Assembly (NCBI GenBank): GCA_017881765.1
Contig: JADGQN010000084.1
Span: 1-13,669 of the forward strand
From: Syntrophobacterales bacterium
GTDB lineage: Bacteria; Desulfobacterota; Syntrophorhabdia; Syntrophorhabdales; WCHB1-27
Reading direction: 5' to 3'
DNA length: 13,669 nucleotides
The notes under the pieces were generated by a model that saw only the letters and a program-made list of their open reading frames with translations, did no database searches and was not told the DNA's origin. Both the position numbers and the translations under genes were made by a program. This document shows positions 1 through 8,000 of this stretch, piece by piece; the first letter of the stretch is position 1; each line of letters starts with the position of its first letter.

Positions 1-750
1 CGAGAGGCGGGGCCCGACGTAAACGAAGACCTTTTTCTCTCTTTCCTTCGGTTCATGAAAGGAGGCAAACTGCCGGGTAAACTGTACGTTCGAAACCCAC
101 GTTTCCAGGAAATTCGCGCCGAAAGAAAGCAGAAAATCGGCTTTGTCGATATGGTACGTGGGGATCGCATCCATACCGAAGACTGTCTGATTGGCCTTTC
201 GCAGCGCCTCGTAGGCGAAGGGCTCATACATCACGTGCTGCGTGGAACCAATTGCGGCGAGCCAGCGCCTGATCAGATCCCTTTCCGTTCCGGTTACAAG
301 GTCTGTGAGGAAGACAACCCTATCGCCACGCCCCTTCGCCTTTGCCGCAGATAGCCCTTCGAGAAAGGCCTTCTCTGCCTGCTCCCATGAGACTGCCACA
401 AGCTTTCCATTTCGGCCACGCATCATTGGCCCCCGGTAGCGGTCCGGATTGTAGATGCCCTGGACGGATGCCTGTCCCCGGGCACAGAGCTTTCCCGTGC
501 TGACAGGATGGAGCGGATTGCCTTCTACCTTGATCACGTGGCCGTCGCGATTCTTGGCGAGCATGCCGCAGCCGGCCGGGCACTCGCGACAGGTTGTCGC
601 ATACCACGTGGCCTCGCCCGGCACGATATCTTCAGGAGGGATGATATAAGGAATTAGCGTTCGTACAGGATCTGAACAACCCCCAACAAGCGCACTCGTC
701 CCCGCAAGGCACGCAGCTTTAAGAAATTGACGACGGGAGAACTTGGCCAT
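1..750 (-). CDS. Tat-exported Qrc/ActB-type molybdopterin-family oxidoreductase subunit (partial, N-terminal 250 aa)
   Basis: The gene runs off the left edge, so only residues 1-250 are visible. The N-terminus carries a Tat motif (SRRQFLK, residues 5-11), a hydrophobic stretch and a possible lipobox ending at Cys25 (LVGGC). This suggests export in a folded state and perhaps membrane anchoring. Cys54, Cys57, Cys61 and Cys89 form the CxxCxxxC...C [4Fe-4S] site of the molybdopterin oxidoreductase family. The following sequence (YEPFAYEALRKANQTVFG, then FGANFLETW) resembles QrcB of the sulfate-reducer Qrc complex and ActB of alternative complex III, from general knowledge of those families. At the position where catalytic members have Cys, Sec or Ser there is none, as is usual in Qrc/ActB proteins, so a redox-relay role is more likely than Mo catalysis. 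ATG at 750 is the only start codon between the upstream in-frame stop and the Tat motif. An AGGAG lies only 2 bases before it, which is unusually close. It follows the DUF2284 gene by 67 bases without a visible terminator. Partner subunits (NrfD-like, ferredoxin-like, cytochrome) would lie outside the window. Confidence 0.85.
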   Translation of the reverse strand, partial: MAKFSRRQFLKAACLAGTSALVGGCSDPVRTLIPYIIPPEDIVPGEATWYATTCRECPAGCGMLAKNRDGHVIKVEGNPLHPVSTGKLCARGQASVQGIYNPDRYRGPMMRGRNGKLVAVSWEQAEKAFLEGLSAAKAKGRGDRVVFLTDLVTGTERDLIRRWLAAIGSTQHVMYEPFAYEALRKANQTVFGMDAIPTYHIDKADFLLSFGANFLETWVSNVQFTRQFASFHEPKEREKKVFVYVGPRLS

Positions 751-817
751 ATCTCCTATAACCTTAGCAGGAATATAACCACTTGAAAAGCCAATTTCAC
801 GGGGTTTTGTGCCGGTA

Positions 818-1339
818 TTACTCTACCAGGACAAGGCCATAGCTGTGGCGTTCTGCTTTCCGGTCTTTGAGCACGCTTATGGGAAGGCCGTGATCTCGCG
901 CTGTCTCAAAAACGTCGATGCCGCACGCCTCCATCGACGGCCTTGCTTTTGAGCCATGGGCGCACTGACCGGAGATGTTGCACTTCTCGCACAACCTGCA
1001 GGGACCACTGCCCATGCTCCATGCCTTGTAGTAACCGTCAATGAAGAGGGCCAACTCTGTACCGACCACAGCATCGTTGAATGCGTCTATACGTTGGAGG
1101 CCCTCCTTCCAGTTCCGATGAAGGAGTATGGCATACGTGTACGAGTCGAGCACGCGACGCATCTCATCGGGCGTAGGGGTGCGTGGCGGGCAGCAATGGC
1201 TCTGCCCATACCGGTGACATCCGAACTGGCATTTCATGCGCACCCATGGCGCCGTATATATCTTTGAGGTCTGGACGACTATCGCGTGGTCCATCCCCGC
1301 GTTCAGGGCTTTCGTTATGTAAGGGTTCAGATTCTCCAT
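818..1339 (-). CDS. DUF2284 family cysteine-rich predicted metal-binding protein
   Basis: A 173-residue cytoplasmic protein without signal peptide or membrane segment. It has two Cys clusters: Cys37, Cys41, Cys49 and Cys50 (CQFGCHRYGQSHCCPP) and Cys114, Cys117, Cys120, Cys126 and Cys139 (GPCRLCEKCNISGQCAHG...EACG). This pattern and the closing GIDVFETARDHGLPI block match the DUF2284 family, described as predicted metal-binding. The cysteines could hold one or two Fe-S clusters, but no function is established that I know of. Start choice: ATG at 1339 has GGAAGG five bases upstream. A TTG at 1354 (adding MTEGI) has a GGAG at similar distance and is the main alternative. The gene sits behind a good sigma-70 promoter, 97 bases after the sigma-54 activator gene, and is followed by the Qrc/ActB-like gene. 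The pairing suggests a joint redox or cofactor-related job (inference). Confidence 0.85.
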   Translation of the reverse strand: MENLNPYITKALNAGMDHAIVVQTSKIYTAPWVRMKCQFGCHRYGQSHCCPPRTPTPDEMRRVLDSYTYAILLHRNWKEGLQRIDAFNDAVVGTELALFIDGYYKAWSMGSGPCRLCEKCNISGQCAHGSKARPSMEACGIDVFETARDHGLPISVLKDRKAERHSYGLVLVE

Positions 1340-1395
1340 GATGCCTTCCGTCAAACATTCTCCGACTGGGAACTTAACCTTGTGTTGTTGGGTTT

Positions 1396-1424
1396 AGTGT
1401 AAAGAGTCTATTGCGTGGGGTCAA
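1396..1424 (-). promoter_or_regulatory. Sigma-70-type promoter for the DUF2284/molybdopterin-family genes
   Basis: On the minus strand TTGACC (1419-1424) and TACACT (1396-1401) are separated by exactly 17 bases, close to the TTGACA/TATAAT consensus. Transcription would begin near 1389, about 50 bases ahead of the ATG at 1339. The site fits in the short gap after the sigma-54 activator gene, so the two leftmost genes probably have their own transcript. Confidence 0.6.
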
Positions 1425-1435
1425 GGAGATTTGGC

Positions 1436-2803
1436 TTAATCCAGCTTATACTTCTTCGCTTTTGAGATGAGATTCACCCTGGATATCCCGAGGATCTGCG
1501 AAGCTTTTGTCTTGTTGCCGCCCGTGTAGCTCAGGATCTTTTTGATGTGGTCTTTTTCAACGTCTTCCAGGGTCTTCAGCGGCATCTCCAGAGGCCCCGC
1601 ATCAGCCAAGACTGATGAATCTTCGAGAAAATAGTGGGGCAGCGATTTCTTTCTGATCTCATTCGTCGACTCAACGATGACGGCGCTGTTGATAATATTC
1701 ATCAATTCTCTGACGTTACCCGGATAATCAAAGTGAGCAAGTAGCCTCATCGCGGGGTCGGTGATTTTATCGATTTTCTTATCGTTCAACAGAGAGAATT
1801 TTTTAAGGAAATGCATGCAGAGAAGCGGGATGTCATCTTTTCTTTCCCTCAGAGGCGGCAGATAGACCGAATTCATATTGAGGCGGTAGAAGAGGTCTTT
1901 CCTGAAGTTTCCTTTTTTTATCTCTTCGTGCAGATTCTTATTGGTAGCAGCAATGATCCTGACGTCTACCTTCATGTTTTTTGTGGAGCCAAGACGAAAA
2001 AACTCCCCTTCTTGCAAAACCCTGAGCAGCTTGACCTGTATAGGGAGGCCGAGTTCTCCTATCTCATCCAGAAAGAGTGTTCCCCTGTCCGCCTCTTCCA
2101 GAAAGCCTCTCTTGTTGGAGCTTGCACCGGTGAATGCGCCCTGATTGTGACCGAAAAATTCGGAAGCGAAGAGTTCGTTGGCAAAGGTGCCGGCGTTGAC
2201 CGCTACGAAGCTGCCCCCCTTGCTTCTCTTGCTGATTTTGTGAACTGCCCTCGCGATCAGCTCTTTCCCCGTTCCGCTTTCACCCCAGATCAGAATGCTG
2301 CTGTCCGTCTGAGCCATTTTTTCAACAACCGAGAAGATCTTATTCAGCTTCTCATCCTGCGTCACGATGTCTTTGAAGGCATCCTTAAACTTTAGATCCG
2401 AAGAAACCGTAACATCCTGGTCGATGATTTTCTGGCTTCTTCTGTTTTCCAATACGGTGTTGATGAGTGTGAGCAGACGCTCATTATCGACCGGTTTTAC
2501 CAGATACTCGACAGCCCCCAGCTTCATGGCTGACACAGCGAGTTCGATGTCCTCCACGCCCGTCAATACGATTGGTTCAACGTCAATGTTGTTCTCCTGA
2601 ATGCTCTTCAGGATGTCGAGTCCCGTGACGTCAGGCATGTCCATGTCCAGGAGCAGGAGGTCATAGCGGTTGGTCTTGAGCAGATCGTATGCCCTGGTGC
2701 TGTTCGCGAGGGTCGTGACATCGAAGGCGCCTGTCTGGAGCAAGAAAATGTTCAGGTAATTGAGCACCGCCTGGTCGTCATCGATAACCAGAACCTTGTT
2801 CAC
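1436..2803 (-). CDS. NtrC-family sigma-54-dependent response regulator
   Basis: A 455-residue three-domain activator that, when phosphorylated, would use ATP hydrolysis to open sigma-54 promoter complexes. The receiver domain (about 1-120) has acidic residues Asp8-Asp10, phosphoacceptor Asp53 (LLDMDMP), Thr81 and Lys103. The AAA+ domain (about 150-385) has Walker A GESGTGKE (174-181), the sigma-54 contact loop GAFTGA (222-227), Walker B GTLFLDE (241-247), the arginine-finger segment FRKDLFYRLN (300-309) and PGNVREL (361-367). A Fis-type helix-turn-helix closes the protein (about 424-452). All key residues are intact. The start is GTG at 2803, which shares one base with the TAG stop of the histidine kinase gene, so translation is probably coupled and the kinase is its partner. 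A sigma-54 promoter upstream of the oxidoreductase operon (12674-12689) is the natural target in this window (inference). Confidence 0.96.
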   Translation of the reverse strand: MNKVLVIDDDQAVLNYLNIFLLQTGAFDVTTLANSTRAYDLLKTNRYDLLLLDMDMPDVTGLDILKSIQENNIDVEPIVLTGVEDIELAVSAMKLGAVEYLVKPVDNERLLTLINTVLENRRSQKIIDQDVTVSSDLKFKDAFKDIVTQDEKLNKIFSVVEKMAQTDSSILIWGESGTGKELIARAVHKISKRSKGGSFVAVNAGTFANELFASEFFGHNQGAFTGASSNKRGFLEEADRGTLFLDEIGELGLPIQVKLLRVLQEGEFFRLGSTKNMKVDVRIIAATNKNLHEEIKKGNFRKDLFYRLNMNSVYLPPLRERKDDIPLLCMHFLKKFSLLNDKKIDKITDPAMRLLAHFDYPGNVRELMNIINSAVIVESTNEIRKKSLPHYFLEDSSVLADAGPLEMPLKTLEDVEKDHIKKILSYTGGNKTKASQILGISRVNLISKAKKYKLD

Positions 2804-4848
2804 TATTTCGCCTCAGGACTTCTGGGGATATAAATGCAAAATGTAGTTCCCACACCCACCTTGCTCTCCACGTCGATCCGGCCTTGATGCTCCTTGATGA
2901 TGCCATAGGCAATCGATAGACCAAGACCCGTTCCACCCTGGTGTCGCTTTGTGGTGAAGAACGGATCGAAAATCTGTTTGACGGTCCGCTCCTCCATCCC
3001 CTTCCCGTCGTCCCTCACCCTGAGCACCACTTCCTTCTCATTAAACTGAGAGATGACGTGGATCGTGCCGCGCTGTTTGTTGATGGCCTGAGAAGCATTG
3101 ATCAGGATGTTGACGATGACCTGCTGCAGTTTTTGAGAGTTGCCGACGATTGAAGGCAGGCCCGCATCAAGGTCGACCTTGACATCAGCCGTTCTTCGAA
3201 TCTGGTTATCGGCAAGCCTCAAGCACGCTTCCGTGATCGCATTCAGGTTGACGGTCTCGTTCAACAGCCCCTCATCCTTTTTTGCAAATTTCCGCAGTCC
3301 GTCTACAATGCCCTTGATCCGGTTGGCCCCCTGAACCATGTCATCGATAAGAACGGGGACGCTCTGCCTGAAGATGTCGTAATCGAGGCGAGCAATCTTC
3401 GCATCGGGGTTCGATTTATGATACTGGTCGAGTACCGGAAAAATGTCGTTCATGGCCTCCTGGATGATGTAGAGATTGCCGCGAATGAAGGTATTGGGAT
3501 TATTGATTTCATGACCGATGCCTGAAACAAGCTGTCCCAGAGAGGCGAGCTTGTCTGCCTGCAGCAGTTGCCGTTCAAGATTCTTCTCTTTGGTGATTAC
3601 CCGGGAAATTTCGAGCGCTCCCGTGACATCGCCATGGGAATCGAGGATCGGATAGGCCTGTAACAGGTAATATCCATCATCTACCTCCTTTTCCTGCCTG
3701 ACAGAGGTCTTCTGCTCAAACACCCGCGCCACAAGACAATCCTCGCAAGGCCGCTCCCGGTTGAAGACCTTCTTGTAACATTTCCCCTTGTTGCCTATTG
3801 TCTTCTGATTCGACATCAGAATATTCCGGTCGGAATCGATAACGATCACGGTATCAGTGATGGCGTTGAAGAGAATTTGGAGCCTGCTCTTACTCTCTCT
3901 CAACTTTTCGGTCAGCGTCATCAGTTCCTGGTTCTTCTTGATCAGGAGATCTTTCTGGTTTTCAAGATCAAGCGTCCTTCCGCGCACATTTTTTTCCAGG
4001 TTCTCATTCTGCTCGATCAGCTTCCTTTCGAGTTCTTTGCGCACCTGGATATCCTTATAGACAGATTCGATACATCGCTGACCATCAATATCGATAAAGA
4101 TATAGGACCCGAGAACAGGAATGGGCCCTCCTTTACGATCAATCAGTGTGAGCTCGAAGTCGTCCAGCTTACCGTGCTCTCGTAATTTCTTGTAAATGAC
4201 CTGCCTCACATCCGGGTTTTCATAGAGTTTGTCTTTGACAAAATTGAGGTGCACGGAGCCATCTTCGGGATAGTCGAGGAGCCCATAAAATGCACGGTTA
4301 GCTTTTATTATGTCCCCGTTATAATCTGAAAAGAGCATGGGGACAGGTGCGTCCTCGAAGAGGTCTTTATACCTTTTCTTCGACTTCTCCAGCTCCCCGG
4401 TCTTTTCCTCAACCAATTCCTCGAGCTTGCGCACATATTTTTGCAGCTCGGTATGCAACTCATGTCTTTCGATGGCCTTTGAAACCATCCTGCTTACTTC
4501 ACTGATCAGCTTCTTTTCTTCAGCAAGAAATTCAGCCTTGTCAAGATAGCAGGCTTCGACCTTGCCCCTCTTTTTGCCCTCGACGATGATATCGGAGGAA
4601 AAAGCGTTTGCAACTTTTTGTGAAACCGATGGGGTAACCGAGTATTCGACACCATCCAGCCAGATGGATGCTGTCGCGATGTCAGGGTATTGCAGACTCT
4701 TTATCAAATGTCCGGCTGAATTTCTTAATGTGCGTCCTAGATCGCCGTCAGCTTCAATCTCCGGGCCGATACTGTAAAGGCACTCAAGCTCTTGTACGCG
4801 CTTCCGCAAATCGGTGTTAATACTTTGAAGACTTTTGCCGCCCCCCAT
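2803..4848 (-). CDS. Cytoplasmic PAS-domain sensor histidine kinase
   Basis: A 681-residue soluble kinase with no membrane segments. Order, numbered from ATG 4848: a GAF-like N-terminal region (about 15-125), a coiled coil (about 125-165), a PAS domain (about 165-270), a long coiled coil (about 270-325), a second PAS domain (about 320-425), then HisKA with His446 in SGIGHEINNP and a HATPase_c domain. The latter has the N box (NILINASQAI, 580-589), DDGKGM (613-618), FDPFFTT (627-633) and GGTGLGL (638-644). The second PAS holds three cysteines, Cys357, Cys368 and Cys371 (GKCYKKVFNRERPCEDC), which could sense redox state or metal. The start at 4848 is chosen because GGGGAAGG lies just upstream. 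The longer version from ATG 4881 (11 more residues) lacks a ribosome site and would lie at or before the predicted transcription start. The downstream activator overlaps by one base and is its likely partner. Confidence 0.94.
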   Translation of the reverse strand: MGGGKSLQSINTDLRKRVQELECLYSIGPEIEADGDLGRTLRNSAGHLIKSLQYPDIATASIWLDGVEYSVTPSVSQKVANAFSSDIIVEGKKRGKVEACYLDKAEFLAEEKKLISEVSRMVSKAIERHELHTELQKYVRKLEELVEEKTGELEKSKKRYKDLFEDAPVPMLFSDYNGDIIKANRAFYGLLDYPEDGSVHLNFVKDKLYENPDVRQVIYKKLREHGKLDDFELTLIDRKGGPIPVLGSYIFIDIDGQRCIESVYKDIQVRKELERKLIEQNENLEKNVRGRTLDLENQKDLLIKKNQELMTLTEKLRESKSRLQILFNAITDTVIVIDSDRNILMSNQKTIGNKGKCYKKVFNRERPCEDCLVARVFEQKTSVRQEKEVDDGYYLLQAYPILDSHGDVTGALEISRVITKEKNLERQLLQADKLASLGQLVSGIGHEINNPNTFIRGNLYIIQEAMNDIFPVLDQYHKSNPDAKIARLDYDIFRQSVPVLIDDMVQGANRIKGIVDGLRKFAKKDEGLLNETVNLNAITEACLRLADNQIRRTADVKVDLDAGLPSIVGNSQKLQQVIVNILINASQAINKQRGTIHVISQFNEKEVVLRVRDDGKGMEERTVKQIFDPFFTTKRHQGGTGLGLSIAYGIIKEHQGRIDVESKVGVGTTFCIYIPRSPEAK

Positions 4849-4883
4849 TTTACCTTCCCCTTGTCTAGGCCTGATCTGCATAC

Positions 4884-4892
4884 ATCATACCA
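4884..4892 (-). promoter_or_regulatory. Extended -10 promoter of the kinase/activator pair
   Basis: The minus strand reads TGGTATGAT, an extended -10 element (TGn plus TATGAT). Only a weak TTGTGG is found upstream, at 19-base spacing. The predicted start of transcription, near 4877, supports the kinase start at 4848 over 4881. The rest of the 4882-5065 gap shows no gene and no convincing terminator after the fusion gene, so read-through from the large operon remains possible. Confidence 0.45.
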
Positions 4893-5065
4893 TATTTTGT
4901 GAATAAATCCACAAGCGTTACAGGCGACTTCCTCAATGCAGACACTGGACCTCAGATTCTAGACAACAGATTATTCTGAATACCAATACACCGAGCGGGC
5001 CAATCCTCTACCGGCTTCGGTTCTCATGTCTAAAGGCAGTGGTCTAATGTCTGAACAAGGATAGG

Positions 5066-8000
5066 TCACTCCATAAGCCTTCCCTTGATATTCAGGCGGA
5101 AATAGTTCTCGGATGAGACATACTGTTTCTTGTCAATGCTATAGGGAGAGAGATCGGTGGGCAGGAAACTAAACCTTCCTTTGCCGTTTTCCGTCATAAA
5201 TGCTGTTCGGAGAAGCGACTGGCCCCAGAATGGCCCCCCATTCATATCCTTGTAAGCAGGAATGGTAGTACGGATCTCGTCGGCGATATCCTTCACCGAC
5301 GTATACGCAAACGGGAGACCTAGTTTTCTAGCGAGAGTATCGATGATCCGCCAGTTCTCCATCCCGGTGCGTGGCTCAAATATCTTTCCTACCACTTGAA
5401 CTCTCCGGTCGCACGCCGTCAACGACCCTTCGGTCTCTATTGGCAGCGATGCGGGCAGCACCACGTCCGCCTCCATGGCTGTTGCGGTCATGAAGTGATC
5501 GAGCACGAGCATAAACTCAACGCCTCCGGTCAATCTGACGTTATTCGGCACGGCCAAAGGGTCTTCTCCGAATACGAGAAGGGCCTTGATCTTGTCTCTT
5601 TCCAGCAGATCTTTCAAATTAACAGGGGTAAATAGAGCACTCAGGTCCGGCCCCCACAGGGAAGAGAGTTCCGCTATCCCCTTTGCGTTCTCCGGACGGA
5701 TGTGGCCCGGAAGATAGCGTGCGTCCGCGCCCATATCGAAAAGCCCCTGGGAGTTGGAATAGTCTCTCAAGAGTATGATCCCGTTGCCCGGCTTCCCAAC
5801 CCTGCCGGTGAGCATCATGAAGTTACCGATTGCCTTCAGATCATTCCTCGACTTCTCCCACAGAGAATCGATGTTGTACACGACGACGATATTCTGGTCC
5901 GGACGGGCCACGAGGTCATAGAGTCTCGTGAGCTTCTCTTTACTCACACCGGTGAGCTCAGAGACGCCGCCCAGCTCAAGGTCCGCAACTGACTCTTTGA
6001 ACGTCTCGTATCCCTCCGTCCTGCTCTCGATGAACTCGGTGTCTGCAAGCCCTTTGTCGATGACGGCTCTCGACATGCCCTGTATAAGGGCCGTGCCTGT
6101 GCCGCGCTTTGCATCGATCCAGAGGTCGGCAAACTTATTGAGCTCAATATCCGAAGAACTGACCATAACGAGCCGCGCTCCGTTCTTCTGGGCAGCCTTG
6201 ATCTTCAATTCGGCAACCAGACTCTCCTCTGAAACGTCTGCGTTTACCACGAGGATCAGGTCGGCCGAGGCGAGATCATCCGTCGTGGCCGTGGATGTGG
6301 TGATGCCGAACATCTCATCCAGCGCATCCTGTTCGACGCCGTTCAGGAGGTTGGTGAAGCTGCCTACGTTATTAGTCTTCAGTCCTACGCGCGCGAATTT
6401 CTGCAGGAGGTAGAGTTCTTCGTTGGTCATGCGCGGCGAGCCGAAGAGGGCTACTGCTTCGGGTCCGTGCGTCTCGATGATTGTCTTAAGCCTGGTTGCG
6501 GCATAATCGAAAGCCTTATCCCACGTGACCTCTTTGTATTCGCCCCTCTTCCTGATCATCGGCTTCAGGAGCCGGTTCTCATCGAGCATGTACCTGTATC
6601 CGAACCTTCCCTTCGGGCAGAGATAGCCTTTGTTATGAGAGGCTCCATTCGTGCCGGCGATGGAGAAGAGATGCTCATGAAACACCTTGTACTTCAGGTT
6701 GCAGCCAAGGGAACAGAAGGAACAGACTGATTCGATCTCGTCGGATGCCCACGGCCCGGGCTTGGCAAACGCCACTTTCTCCGTGATGGCCCCTGTCGGG
6801 CACGCGCTTATGCAGTTCCCGCATGAGATGCAGTTGGTCTGGAGAAGCCTTTTCTCCATGGAAGGCTTTACCACGGATTTAAACCCTCTGTAGACGAAGC
6901 CGAGGGCGGATATCTTCAATATCTCCGAGCAGGTCCTGACGCACCGGCCGCAAGAGATGCACTTGTTGGGGTCGAGCGTGATAAAAGGGTGATCGCGGTC
7001 AACTTTGTACTTTCGTACATCGCCCACAAATCTCGTGAGATCGACGCCAAAGTCCGTTGCGTACTTTCTCAGCGCACAGTCAAAATAGGCGGAGCACCCG
7101 CATTCGAGGCAGCGTGACGCCTCATTGCACGCCTGCGCCCCCGTGAAGCCTACCTCAACCTCCGCGAGGGTCTTGATGCGCTCCGCAACGGGCAGTTCAT
7201 GCATTTTTTCTTTCGCCATTTTCGGGTACTGCGCAAAATCACTTTCCGCGAGCTTTCCAAAGATTTCCTTGCGGCTCACGAACTCGATGCCCGCAGGTTG
7301 AGCTTTTCCCTCGCGGATATACTGGTCAATTGCGCTTGCTGCCATTCTTCCATGCGCTATGGCATCGATTGCTACAGCCGGTCCGGTAATCGCATCACCG
7401 CCCGCGAAAACGCCGGGAATTGATGTTTCGAACGTGCCCTTGTCCGTCATGATGGCCTTTGACCGCGTGGTCTTGAGCCGGCCATCAGCGGCAATCGTGC
7501 CCAAGTCGATATCCTGACCGATTGCCGATACCACAAAGTCGCACTCCAGAACGTACTCGGAACCTTCAACGGGAACCGGGCTCCTCCGGCCGCTGGCATC
7601 GGGTTCGCCAAGCTCCATGCGGATACATTTGAGACCATGCAAACGGCCATCTTTCGTAACGATGCCCGTCGGGGCGGAGAGGAAGCGCATCTCTATGCCT
7701 TCTTCTATCGCAGCCTCAATCTCCATCTCATTGGCAGGCATCTCCTTTTGGGTCCGCCGATAGAGAACGGTCACCGACGCTGCGCCCAGCCTGAGCGACG
7801 TGCGGGCCGCATCGATTGCCGTGTTCCCGCCGCCGACAACCACCACGCGGCCGAAGATCTTGGGCTTCTCTTCATCCGTGGCGGCCTGCATCTGGCGCAG
7901 GAAATCGGCGCCACCGATCACGCCAGGGGTTTCAGTCTCGCCCTCGAGACCCATGCCTTTGGCCTTCTGCGCGCCGATCGCCATGAAGATCGCATCAAAT

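Noticed and set aside
1811..2395. A 194-codon plus-strand open frame
   Set aside because: Antisense to the AAA+ domain of the sigma-54 activator; no family resemblance.
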